Source: Microvelia longipes
Taxonomy: Eukaryota > Arthropoda > Insecta > Hemiptera > Veliidae
NCBI GenBank assembly: GCA_018340805.1
Contig: JACMZG010001908.1
Coordinates: forward strand, 40,647,627-40,711,626
Direction of reading: 5' to 3'
Length of the DNA stretch: 64,000 bases
In this document: piece after piece, positions 47,566 through 58,945 of the stretch
Layout of the letters: the number at the start of each line of letters is the position of its first letter
How positions within the stretch are numbered: the first letter of the stretch is position 1
Made by a program: the position numbers and the translations under genes
The notes under the pieces: generated by a model
What the model saw: only the letters and a program-made list of their open reading frames with translations
What the model was told of the DNA's origin: nothing
Databases searched by the model: none

Positions 47566-49845
47566 AGGATTTCCTAGTTGATCACTCTGCAACAGGTAGT
47601 CAGTCGACTCTGTTTTATACGAACGTTTAATAAAATTATATTGGCTCAGTAATAAATAACTTTCAGTGGAAATGTAAACCACAGGTTGACCTCACCACCC
47701 ATCGTCACGCCCTCTATTCAACAACATTTTAGTTAATTTTAACTATTCTTATGAGGCACTCTCACCTGTCAGAGGGACCCATAATCCTGAAACTTATGAC
47801 TTCGACTATTTTAGATGTTTCTGGCATATCTTTTATTATTTTTCATTTAGAAGTACGGATAAACTATTAAGTATTTTGTGTCCCAAAATAGGATTGACAT
47901 TTTTACTTTGGTATGAAAAAAAGTTAATCCGTCGGACATCCTGGTTCCTTTCAGCGATACTAATTTCAAATGCAAATCCTTATTCGATAACTAAATTTGA
48001 TTTATTTTATTTTTTAAGAAATTTACTACAGGAGTAAAAAACATTTATTCTAGTAAAACATAATTTTTGATTTCTAAAAATGTTGTAACATTCACAATGT
48101 TAAAGCTAGCCTCACAAGATGAAGCTTTTTAAAGCGGCCACGCAGTGCCGTTGCTGGTGGCCGCTCCGAGGCACTCGCGCCTTGCTGTGGTTCTTTTATT
48201 TTAATAAAATTTAAAAACAGATATAATTTAAATTGAATGAATGAGTATTTTTATTAACAATTATTAGGAATATAACGTTCGTTTTTGGGCCTTTTAGAGT
48301 TATAATATTCTTTCTGCCTACTAAAGAAACTATCTTAGGTACTCATGGCAACTGTACTAACTATTGAATTTTAAAATTTTAAGGGTCTATATTTTTTTAA
48401 CTAACGACCTCATTAAATCCCTCATTTGTTAGAGACCTCTCTAAATCCCGCTATCGAAAGTTCCATGAATCCCTAGTAAACAATACCAATCCTTTAGTAC
48501 AACTCCTCTCATCTAAAACCCTTCCAGATAATCCTACCAGGCACCTGAGACGACAATGACCTAGAAACAAGCTAAACCAGCCATAAATTAATTTCCCACT
48601 TTTTGAGGTTTTGCAGCTTCTAACATCGAGCGAGACTAGAAAGCATTATTATGCATCTCCTGTGAAGGGTTAAAAGGAAGTTTTATATAAGATATTGAAA
48701 ATCTAAATTTCAAGTATCTGTACGAAGTACAGATACTTGAAAGTAAAGTATCTGTGGCGTAAGTAAAGTAAGTATCTTGTAAGTTAAGTATCTGTGGTGG
48801 CGGAGGAATTCGGGAAATTCAAAAAAAGAGGGGGGGGGGTAAAACAGCCTTAATATGTAATAAATTTAGAATTAAACGGTAAGAGTTCGCCGCGATATGT
48901 ATGTTTTCGAGACCTAGAGTTAGTCTATCCCAGATCTAGAATAATTTATTAATATTGGCAACGATTTACTGTAAGCTTGGAATTAAGGGATTTTCAGACA
49001 ACATAATATTCGTTCTAATTCTAAATTCACTTAAAATATTCCTTTATACTTATACTCGTTAATCACAAAAAAATCTCAAGACGTCTTCATTCACCACAAC
49101 AAGGAAATTACAAAGATACGCACTGAATAAAAAAAATTACAAAAATTCAAAACTTCTTGAAAGATTTTTTAGTTCTCGTAACGTCTTACCTCGAAATGAC
49201 CTCTCATCTTCAACGTCTGACTTCCTTCATTTTTTACTTCATATCTGGTTTCAGTGAAAGTTTTATCCTTTTGTAATAGTACCCAAAGGACGGGGTTCTG
49301 TCTCAAATTTCCTCTCTTTCTTTCCTTAAAGAAGATATACAAAATTTCATAACCCCTTGTTAAAATCAAAATGATAGTGTGATTTATTACTAAATTATTA
49401 CTTTTTGAAATAAAGGTTTAAAATTTGTTCTAAGATAGCATTTCATTTCATAATGTATGTATCATTTTTGTTTAAAAGCATATATAAGGACGGGAAATGT
49501 AAATAATAGCATTGTTGTGTATAAGAATTACCTTTTTAACCTCATGACTCTTATACTTTGTTCTTGTGGTTTATGACATTTATATTTTTCTTCTAAGAAG
49601 CTATACATTCAAATGTTTTTATTTATTACAATGCAATAAAGAAAGATATTGTTTATTATAGACAGTCAAAATATTTCAAATCTACCGCTTAAGAATGTTA
49701 TTGACAATCTAAGCTCTAAATTAATTCAATATATTGGACGCTTCTCGGTCACATGGTTGTTTTCCTGTAGCTGTTTGTCGTATTAGTAGTTTTGTAAGTA
49801 CTATATAGTAACATGATATAAACGTTCCAAATAGATTAGTCAAAA
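47566..49845. other. Non-coding; one GC island and one hairpin
   Basis: A GC-rich patch at 48131-48190 (AAGCGGCCACGCAGTGCC, GGTGGCCGCTCCGAGGC). A perfect 16-bp stem at 48708-48742 (TTTCAAGTATCTGTAC, loop GAA) is followed by three shorter AAGTATCTGTGG-type repeats to about 48797. No exon. Confidence 0.45.
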
Positions 49846-49859
49846 CACATGATTTGTTT

Positions 49860-50090
49860 GCATAAAATTATATGTGTCAAACGATAAAATCAGAACTAGA
49901 GCAGATAATAATATTTAACGTCGTGTATGTGTTTCACATATACATAGCTGTCTATTTTTATCAAATTTCAGCACGATCAATAAACTTTTTGAAGTCCTGT
50001 GAAATTTTCGCCAAGTCGTTATTCTGGGTTGATGACGTCGCACTTTTCATAAACAATGTTGTTCAGGACATTTAAAAAATCGTTCCAAAG
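49860..50090 (-). repeat. Diverged internal fragment of the 5S-like family
   Basis: Shares AGAACTAGAGCAGATAATAA, ACATATACATAGCTG, AATTTCAGCACGATCAATA and CGCCAAGTCGTTATTCTGGG, TTGATGACGTCG in the same order as - strand copies. The 67-codon frame across it is incidental. Confidence 0.5.
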
Positions 50091-50339
50091 TTATCGCGTT
50101 TCATAACATAGAAACTTTATGATAAACTATGTATATTAAATTCAGTGAGCGAGCTCATAATTGCTATGTATTACTAATAACGCCAGCAATCCAGCGAACC
50201 TTCTTATTATTGTATGATTATTAACAAGATAAATAATATTGATAATACAAGCAATTCAGCCCCAGCTTATTATTTATCTATAAGCAATCTAGAGAGCGAA
50301 GCGAGCTTTGTTTAAATTAATTTAATTTTTACTTTTCCT

Positions 50340-50640
50340 ACTTACCTTACTTCCTAATTTTCGTTTCAATACGACAAGTATATCTATGATTTTTATCAAA
50401 TCAAAAAAGTGAGGGTGCATCGACCTTGGTCAGTGCCTAGATGGGTGACCGTTGGGAATAAAACTAATTTTATTACTATCTGAGGACGAGCAAAGCGAGT
50501 CCGAAAACGTGTTGCAGTACAAATTTGGCGATTTGTATATTCTGAGGTCAAGTGAAGCGAGTCCGAAGTGGGAAGGATGGACGAAGCGCAGTTAATGTGA
50601 TGTCTTGAGGAAAAGTTCCGAGGTACCCCTTATTCGATTT
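50340..50640 (+). repeat. 5S-like repeat, internally deleted short copy
   Basis: The left terminus (ACTTTTCCTACTTACCTTAC) joins almost directly to TTTCGTTTCAATACGACAAG, TATATCTATGATTTTTATC, then the 5S-like GCATCGACCTTGGTCAGTGC, CTAGATGGGTGACCGTTGGG, two tail units (GAGGACGAGCAAAGCGAGTC at about 50484 and GAGGTCAAGTGAAGCGAGTC at about 50545) and CCGAGGTACCCCTTATTCGA, TTTTTT. About 600 bp of the body is missing, showing that the two ends belong to one unit. Confidence 0.8.
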
Positions 50641-51635
50641 TTTATACATATTTCGTACGTGAATTCCTGATATCAAGTTTATTTAAAAGTTATGGGAACC
50701 CAAAGACGGCCTGCAAAGTTAGCAGGCTTCTGTGAAGCCCTATTAAACCAATAATACTATACTTTCAAAAATTGATAGCTTTTGAAGGACCCTGATTGAA
50801 AGAGTATTGTTACAATACTGTTATAGTCAGTGCCTTCAACAGCATTACTAAGTGCATCACGAAACTTGTTAATAGTGCAATACTAATGACCGGTTTTGTG
50901 ATTCACGGTGCTCATGGGTAGCACCTGAGATCCTTCAAATACCTTGGGGGGGGGAGTAACTTCTCCAAATCCATCACAAATTTATTTCAATATCATCGGT
51001 TTAAAATTTCTATTTCTACAATAAATATATCTACACATTTGTGCGATTTAAAGAAATTACGATTTTCTGGATTGAATGGTATTGATTATAATATTGATGT
51101 ATAGTACTCAGACATCCTTTACTGTCTCATTTATCAATCTTTTTATTGAAATTTCTTTATCAAACCAATTTAGCATTACTGATCAGTGCATAACTAAATA
51201 TCTAAACAATAGACGGTTTCAAATATAAAATTGATTATGGTTTATGGATATTTTCGAAAAGATTTTGTACTGTAAAGAAATGAACAATATGGTTATTTCA
51301 TTTACTTAACACTTGGAAATGTCGTAGGTTCCATAGTCTTTCTCAACCAAGATACAATTGACTTTGATTTTGCATTTTAAAGAAATAATATTTACTTAGA
51401 TAGATAAAGCAATTGTGGTGAGTTATTTTCGCATACAATTACCGCCGTGTAGTTTACTTTTGCTCTCTGCTTTAGTCTTCGGTATTGTTTATTTATTTTT
51501 ATTCTGTTCAATACCCTGTACTGTACATAGTACTATTTGTACCAAATATCATGAAAATTAGATACAATTTGTTCCAATAGTGCTTTTAATTACTTTTTGA
51601 TTGTTTGTCGTATTTTGTTGTTTTATTGTGTAAAG
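50641..51635. other. Non-coding; nothing recognised
   Basis: AT-rich with a G-run at about 50946. No exon features. Confidence 0.4.
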
Positions 51636-51639
51636 GAAT

Positions 51640-52145
51640 ACTCTTGTACCGAATTTCAACTTAATTCCATTATTTTCCGATTTTTTTACAAATTTTTAGA
51701 AAAGGTATACGTTCAAGTCATTCAATAAAAATTGAACTAATGCTGATAATGAAATGAAAGTAGGCACATATCTTATCCTTATACATAGCTACATGCGTGC
51801 CAAATCTCAAATTGACGCAATTTGATTTAACGATTTGACGTTTTATGATTTTTACTGTTATTATTGTAGGTTAGTGACGTAATAAAAATCAATTATTTTT
51901 CGGATAGGACAAGTACACGTATAGACTGATTTTTGTACATAGTTTCAACTCTCTAGCATAAATACACTAGGAGTTACTATGAAAACAGACCCACACACAC
52001 ACACACACATACAGACTAACTTTGTGAAAACTACTCAGGAGGTCTTAAAAACACTTAAAATGAATAATGCCGGTGACATCCCGGTTATGAATTTTTTTGT
52101 GACTCAATTTTTTTTATAGTTACGGTATAAATGAGGAAAAGTAAA
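51640..52145 (-). repeat. Left two-thirds of the 5S-like dispersed repeat
   Basis: On the - strand from TTACTTTTCCTCATTTATAC (52147) through TTTTCATAGTAACTCCTAGT, TTATCAGCATTAGTTCAATT to AATTCGGTACAAGAGTATTC. It ends just before the 5S-like segment. Confidence 0.75.
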
Positions 52146-52820
52146 AATGAATCTTTGGAAAAGCCACAGTTTCCTCAATGAAATAATATCTATTATAGCT
52201 TCTTGTTTTCGGATTTCTTTCTGATGACCATTATGCTTATTTTTAACCATTATTTTATCGGCCTTCATTCGGGAACATTTTGCATTCTTACCTACATTTT
52301 TTTACTATTTCTCAGGGTCTTATCTAACAGGTCCAAAGCCTAATTTATCTTTATATCATAATAAAGATTAACTATACATCTTTTCTCGAGACACAAAAGC
52401 AAAATGTTTTAAATATTCACATGACTTTGTAACCTGCCTAGGTTTCCATCTTCTTACAATTTCCTTTGTTTAACATTTTCATCTTTTTACCATCCTCCTA
52501 TACTTTTCCTTGTTACAATTATTATGTTTTACATATTACTCGGAGGATTTCCCACATTTGAATATGTAACACCCTCAAGTGTTTCGTTTATTTTTAGACT
52601 TATTTTCTATTACATTATTATAGTTTGAACACGTTGATAAATTCACATGTTTAATAAAGTTTTTACATAAAAAATAAATCTGGTTGTAAACTAAACGAAT
52701 ACATTTAAAGGCATTTTGGTGCAAAATATTTGCTTGCCAGCGAGTTTTCAAGGAAAAAAATAAGCTTATGAGGTAGAGTAGGGGTGGGGGATAACTTTTT
52801 TGGAAGGGAGGGGCTCACAG
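52146..52820. other. Non-coding; nothing recognised
   Basis: AT-rich with no exon features. Confidence 0.4.
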
Positions 52821-52825
52821 ATCAA

Positions 52826-52912
<87 letters not shown>

Positions 52913-52918
52913 TTTTTT
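52826..52918. repeat. (TA)n followed by poly-T
   Basis: About 34 TA units and then 24 T. Flanked by GAGGGGCTCACAGATCAAGA on the left and TGATCAGTGAGTCCCTCC on the right, which are near reverse complements, so the tract sits in the loop of an inverted repeat. Confidence 0.9.
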
Positions 52919-54615
52919 GATCAGTGAGTCCCTCCCTACCCCACTCTCTTGAGACAAAAATCAACTTTGTTAACGTCCATAACCTTATTTGTTATTAAAT
53001 ATATTTGACCACTAATAAAAATGACAAATAAATAAATATTTTAAAAGTCACAAAGCTTCATAAATTGTTTGGATCAAGCTGAAATTTTATAAAATTGTAC
53101 TACTATGTATGGTCAGTAAAAATGAAATTTCATTTTATTATCAGCAATAATTTCGATTTTATTGATTGATAATAATATCGTAATGTAAACAAATTTTATT
53201 GACTAAAACATTCGAAAATTCTTTTATATCAAGGTAGTAGGACTCTTATATAAACTAATAATACGACAAACTGATATAGGACAACAACCATGTGGCCGCG
53301 AATCGTCAACAAAGAGGCGCGGAGCGGCAAAGAGGCCGAATGCTCTTGTATAAATTGAATACCATCTAATAACCATTTGGGTTTAAAAACTACACTGGAT
53401 TGTAGTAAAAATAACATTAAATAATAAATAATGTTAAATAACATTAGGAGTGGACAGTTTATGAACGGGTTTCCGCACTAGTTTATAGATAGGTGCCTGA
53501 CCTACTCGGATAACTCCAAGATATCATCACTTAATAAAGGTGATGACACCTTTATAAGTCGATCGCTAAGTCGATTTGTCGTGAGACAAAGTGATCCTAT
53601 TAAGAACAAAAAGCAAAAGTGAATTCATCACAAAACACCTGTCAAAAACAAACTGCTCGTGCTTAATACGAACTACGCATGCTTACAATTATTACATTAA
53701 CTGAGGCAAATTTACCTCCCTTTAGTTAAATAAATAAATAAATCGTTTATTTATTTCTGATACCTGTTTAAATTGATTAAATTAAAAATTATATAAATTA
53801 TATTGGTTTCTTATTATTTTTTTAAATAAATTTATTTCAGAAAAATTATATACAAATTATAAATAATAATTATTATACAAAAGAAAGATAATAAATTTTC
53901 TTTTGGTTGTTATACCAATAATTATAATTAATCATTGGTTTAATTATTAAACAATAAATATAAATAAGTAGAAAAAGTGATGTCTTTTTTTAACTGTTTT
54001 ATTTCAATTGACTTAAAAAGCACCAAAGATAACAAAAATCACGACAAATACCGAATGAAAATCTCAGAAGAAAGTTGAGGAGCAAACTCGACTTATCCTT
54101 CTTACCTAACCTAGGTGTCACGCCATTTTTTGCTATAACTATATTTACTCCTATTTCTCTGTCTCATGCAACGTCTATGGGGTCAGAAAAGTTCCTTATG
54201 GCATCATAAGGTCCCGCGTTATTCATGATTCTCGGATAATGCTTGAGATTACAAAAATGTAGCTCTTAGCTCTCTCAGAAACACTTTGTCATTGTTTCAT
54301 TTGCAGTTTTCTTTAATAAGTCAGTCGTTGACAGGAATTCTCAACTAGAGCATGTAACTTATATTTAACTTTTATCTTTCGATAGCAATTATTTTCAAGG
54401 AGACTAACCCAGGCTCATATTGTCGTCAGTACATAGAAATATGACGGAGTGCTTACCCTTGCGTACAATTACTCTGTCGTGTGTAATAAGCTTTTTCTCG
54501 CTTCTGGAGTCATATTTTTTTCCTTATACGATTCTCAATCGTTACTTTTTATTTATCAATTATTTGCTTTTTGGATTGTACGAAAAGTATATTTTCTTTA
54601 TTGATTATTTTCAAA
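52919..54615. other. Non-coding; GC island at 53290-53340
   Basis: CATGTGGCCGCGAATCGTC and GAGGCGCGGAGCGGCAAAG form a short GC-rich patch. A small hairpin lies at about 53528-53556 (CTTAATAAAGGTG/CACCTTTATAAG). No exon. Confidence 0.4.
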
Positions 54616-54618
54616 ATT

Positions 54619-54619
<1 letters not shown>

Positions 54620-54670
<51 letters not shown>

Positions 54671-54676
54671 TATAAT
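54620..54676. repeat. AT microsatellite
   Basis: About 57 bp of TATA repeats. Confidence 0.95.
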
Positions 54677-54766
54677 AACGTTAACTGCGAAAAGTATGCC
54701 TTCAAAACTTCATATATATAAATAACGTTAACGTGCGAAAAGTATGCCTTCAAAACTTCTTAGTAT
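54677..54766 (+). repeat. Tandem duplication, about 45-bp unit
   Basis: AATAACGTTAACTGCGAAAA, GTATGCCTTCAAAACTTC occurs twice in direct orientation, with one extra G in the second copy. Confidence 0.9.
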
Positions 54767-55250
54767 TTTAATGCTTATCAGCTGTTCCTGAAGGTCCACT
54801 TCTTAATTATTCGTGTATCAAGAAATAATTCCTATGAAGGAAATACCGATATATTTTTCTCATCTATTAATTCGAATACTAAGTACAATAATACTTGTTT
54901 AATGTCTTAATCAAATTAACAATTGAAATGTAATTAACTTTGCAAACCCCAATAGCTTTATTACTAATCGTTCTATTAATCATGGTAAATATTTTTAAGA
55001 ATAGTTAAAGGTCGCGAAGTATCGAAACTTTTTTCAGATTAGTGTGTAATTTTTGTATAGTTTCAGATTTTGTAATTCACACTATGACTATGTAAATACA
55101 CATGTGTCTAATTAGTAAAGAAAACTTAAGCTTTATGTGGCAATTAATCTAATCAGTGCTATTTATGGCACTGGTAACACTGGTTGTGTATTGGCGTGGC
55201 AAAGTAAGTCAAGACCTGGTATTATAATACTTTATTTTAGTATAGTTTTA
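54767..55250. other. Non-coding; nothing recognised
   Basis: AT-rich with no exon features. Confidence 0.4.
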
Positions 55251-55255
55251 CTTTG

Positions 55256-55320
55256 AAATTTCAGCTAGAAATCAAATTTCAGCTAGAAAATATTAGCTAG
55301 AACATTTCAGCTAGAAAAAA
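55256..55320. repeat. Short tandem TTTCAGCTAGAAA repeats
   Basis: Four copies of a TTCAGCTAGAA-type near-palindromic unit, spacing 14-20 bp. Confidence 0.8.
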
Positions 55321-55456
55321 GAGTAAATAAATTTAGATAGGCGCGAGAGAGGGTAAAACTATACAAATTGAGGATCTAGTGCCAACAAAATGGGTCGAAC
55401 AATAATGTTACCTGTAGAGTAATCTCCCGGAAACATTGAGAGTAAGTCTTATTGGG

Positions 55457-55530
55457 CAGCATTTCTTAAACTTTTGGTTGCGACCCAAAATAGGGTCGCA
55501 CACAATTATTGCTAAATCGCGAGAAAATTA
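55457..55530. mobile_element. hAT-like transposon end
   Basis: CAGCATTTCTTAAACTTTTG, GTTGCGACCCAAAATAGGG resembles the conserved outer end of non-autonomous hAT elements (CAGNGTTTCNNAAACTTTT with a GGGTCGCGACCC inner part). The opposite terminus was not found. Confidence 0.5.
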
Positions 55531-57440
55531 TTGGTAAAAGTGCTTATATTATTTTAAATACATATTTAAACAATTTGTAGGTATAGTTAAGAGAAATTGT
55601 ATAAACCAAAAATATTGTATTGAATTAATTTTCTAGTCAAACCATGTTTAAACATCGATAAGAACTTGATTCGGGTATCTCCCTTGTAATTGACAGTTGC
55701 TCTCTGGTATATTGGTTCATTTCTGTTATTTACACATTTTGTTGTTCTATTAAGTTATTTATATTCTGAGCTGTATTTAAGGAAAGTGATAATGAGTCCA
55801 CTGCTTGTCCAAGAATTTACGTTGTCCATTCTAAAAATAAAATTATAATGAAGGTAAAACCATATTTATGGTCGGCTGTTAAGCTGTCTAGGGCTCAATT
55901 TGGAGAAAAGGCTCAAGAGCCCCCAAAAATAGTAAAAATAAGCCTAATTCTGCAAAATGTCTGACATGCTGCCCTCTTCGATTTATAATGTGTCACGTGC
56001 TTTAGAGAAATAAGCAAATGTGGACAATTATATTAAATTTTATGAGCAAATATTAATTTACTATTCTAGTAGTCTTACAGTACCTGCATTGTAAATTAAT
56101 TTGATCATCATTCACAATTAAAAAATACGACGCCCGCAAAACTTGCTCATATATAAAGTATAAGAATTAGATCATGGAGTAGTTACCATCAACTTTTTTG
56201 GATCGCGGTTAAAAAAGGTTGATAGAGGTTATAAAGGTGGTTCGCTGTTACAGAGGTTTTTAAGTTCAAGCTTTACTGTCTACACACTGACACTCAAATC
56301 GTTTTCAACAAAACCTCTGTCAAAACTCATCCGATTTAAGTTGAATTTGGTTCACATATCATTTAAAAAATTCTAGGGTCTCGATTGTTTTATTTTCTTC
56401 GGCCCTAAGTAAACTAGGTTTTCTAGATATCGTATTAAAAATTGGAAAAGCATGGACGCTCTGTGTTTAGTATTAACAATATTAGTATCAGTATTAATAA
56501 TTAGCTTCGGGGTTCTATTTTTTGAAAAGGAATATTTAAGTTGTGATTTTTTTAGGAAAAGAAAGAGTCAGAGGTTCCTGTTGTAATTAGTAACCCGTAT
56601 AAAGATAGTCCCACCTCTCGACGATATTTCTCCAACCAGGGTAATAGGTTTTTTTTCAAAATATTTGATACTCTCTTTCTTTGGGTTTCTACAGACATGA
56701 AAAATAAAAAATAACTATTTTTTTAAATATTTACTATGAACGACATTTATTTTAATGATAGCATAGCTTTATTCAAGGTCTAAAGTGTTTTTCTATTTCT
56801 ATGGATTTTTTTATAACTTTAATAATCAATTATTTACAAGATTATTTTAAAGATAAAGGCAATTTTGCTAATTAAGACATTTTAAGACAAATGTTTGTTT
56901 ATTTAATTAAATAATTAAAAAGTAAGAAAACCACAGATTTATTACACAGTAAGAACAAATATCTAACCAGGAAGACTCTACACTGAGAGTCAACAGCTAT
57001 AATAAACTTCTTAATCTTCTTTTATCTCAAGAGTAGAAAATAATGTTTGAATTTTCTCACAGGCAGCGCTAGTGTCCTCTTGCAAGATGAACAATTCATC
57101 ATAATATACATTTCCTCAAGTTATATTACATGTGGTACCGATATAGTTATTCTAAACTTGATTGATTTTTGTTAGTTTGAAGCTACAATAGGTTAAAATA
57201 AAAGAAACGCTTAGGCTTTCATGAAAATTGATTCCAAGTTGTAAAACTTTAAACCAATGAAATAAATAAATAAATAAAACCCAGGTTTCTTTATATTTTC
57301 AGTCAAATAAGCTTATTGCGAATATTAATGACGTACACCTCTCCTTATCATATTCGCATTGCTCGTAATTAACATATGAAAATCTTATATTTTAGTTCAT
57401 CTTAAGACTTGCTTTGTTTTTACTGAAGATAGTTAAAGAA
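55531..57440. other. Non-coding AT-rich region
   Basis: No exon or repeat recognised. Confidence 0.4.
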
Positions 57441-57448
57441 AAACATTT

Positions 57449-57669
57449 TATTTCTAACGGTCACCTATCCTCATACTGACCACGATAATACTAAGCACAA
57501 GTAATTTAAATCAATGTCAATACTGCTCATAGTAAAATTAAACAATGTATATTTATAAAACAATGTTTATTTCTAACGGTCACCTATCCTCATACTGACC
57601 ACGATAATACTAAGCACAAGTAATTTAAATCCATGTCAATACTGCTCATAGTAAAATTAAACAATGTAT
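57449..57669 (-). repeat. Tandem duplication (119-bp period) of a 5S-like fragment
   Basis: 57449-57550 is repeated at 57568-57669 with one or two changes. On the - strand each unit contains ATCGTGGTCAGTATGAGGAT, AGGTGACCGTTAGAAATAAA, a diverged version of the 5S-like segment. The first unit keeps ACAATGTATATTTAT where the second is joined to the mariner end, so it shows the pre-insertion site. Confidence 0.75.
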
Positions 57670-57819
57670 TGGGTTGAGGAATAATTCATGAGCGTTTTTT
57701 TCAAATTTAAAAATGCACGCAGAAATAAAATGCATCGGCAAAATGTTTAATGTTGTTTGAAAGAGAATGTTTTGGTCTACAAGATAGTGTGTTTTGATTT
57801 GTAATTTTTTTTTATTTTT

Positions 57820-58110
57820 GTGTATTTTCAAATCATTAAAATGGAATGTCAAGTGGACAAAACTGAGCATTTTCGACTCCATTTGCTTTTTGCATTTAAT
57901 CGAGGTGTTAAGGCCGCCGAAGCTGTTCGTGAGATTTGTGCTTTGTATGGAGAAGGAGCAATGCCTGAAAGTACCGCCCGCCGTTGGTTTTCGCGCTTCA
58001 AAAATGGGAATTTTGACCTCAAGGACGAATCACACACCGGTCGACCAATTGAGTTTGACGAAGAGCGATTGAATCATCTTCTTCACGAAAATCCACGTCA
58101 AACGACCAGC
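57820..58110 (+). pseudogene. Mariner transposase N-terminus (sense arm)
   Basis: About 95 codons: MECQVDKTEHFRLHLLFAFN, RGVKAAEAVREICALYGEGA, MPESTARRWFSRFKNGNFDL, then HTGRPIEFDEERLNHLL and HENPRQTT. This is the first helix-turn-helix and the GRP linker of mariner DNA-binding domains. The catalytic DDD part is missing. The start is most likely the Met of MECQV (57841). It breaks at the fold-back junction at 58109-58110. Confidence 0.9.
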
Positions 58111-58466
58111 GCCGAGTTTCTGAACCTTGACCATTGAGTGAAGGTGGTTCACTACAGTTTTTTTATCACAATCCATCTGCTCCGCCAATTCTCTGGTCGT
58201 TTGACGTGGATTTTCGTGAAGAAGAAAATCCAATTCAATCGCTCTTCGTCGAACTCAATTGGTCGACCGGTGTGTGATCCGTCCTTGAGGTCAAAATTCC
58301 CATTTTTGAAGCGCGAAAACCAACGGCGGGTGGTACTTTCAGGCATTGCTCCTTCTCCATACAAAGCACAAATCTCACGAACAGCTTCGGCGGCCTTAAC
58401 ACCTCGATTAATTGCAAAAAGCAAATGGAGTCGAAAATGCTCAGTTTTGTCCACTTGACATTCCAT
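58110..58466 (-). pseudogene. Mariner transposase N-terminus (antisense arm)
   Basis: Reads on the - strand from about 58466: the same protein as the sense arm with a few substitutions (F/I, A/T, E/G), a small frameshift after FDEERLN, then LLHENPRQTTRELAEQMDCD, KKTVVNHLHSMVKVQKLGA in the next frame (second helix-turn-helix). It runs into the inverted sense arm, so no catalytic domain follows. Confidence 0.88.
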
Positions 58467-58574
58467 TTTAATGATTTGAAAATACACAAAAATAAAAAAA
58501 AATTACAAATCAAAACACACTATCTTGTAGAGCAAAACATTCTCTTAATAGCAATAAATTTCTATTCCCTACAT

Positions 58575-58945
58575 ATTTTTTGTATATTTTATTAAATTAT
58601 AATTGAAATAATGCTTATGATAAGATAAACTTAGCAGATTCGTTGACCTTATAGAAGATTACATGCGTGCTAAATTTAAAATCGACCATGTTTCTGTTTT
58701 ATGAATTTTTAAAGTTTTCACTAAATCGTTAATGACGCTTTGTGACGTAGTAAAAAATATTTTTCTAGACCTATTTTTTTATGTTTTAAACGACTTTTAA
58801 ACATCCAAGAGGTATAAAAACGCCTAAATTATGTGTGAAGATATTTTTTTTTAATTTTAAACCAAGAGGTTAAAGATGTGTAGTGCAAATACATTTCTTT
58901 TCCTACATACCATTGGTATAAATTATTAATGAGAAAAAAGTAAAA
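58575..58945 (-). repeat. Diverged left half of the 5S-like dispersed repeat
   Basis: On the - strand: TTACTTTTTTCTCATTAATA, TACCAATGGTATGTAGGAAA, then the ATCATAAGCATTATTTCAAT block at its end. Heavily mutated. Confidence 0.55.

Larger units (their letters stand above)
57669..58546. mobile_element. Mariner 5' end rearranged as a fold-back
   Basis: TA at 57667-57668 is followed by a mariner-type terminus (TTGGGTTGAGGAATAATTC, ATGAGCG). From 57761 to 58109 the sequence encodes the start of a mariner transposase; 58193-58546 is the same region inverted. The 83-bp spacer continues the - strand transposase further than the left arm does. No right terminal inverted repeat is present, so this is an inverted rearrangement and not an intact element. 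Confidence 0.92.

Noticed and set aside
58152..58487. Separate - strand genes over the mariner right arm
   Set aside because: They are the inverted transposase fragment of the fold-back and its other reading frames, not independent genes.
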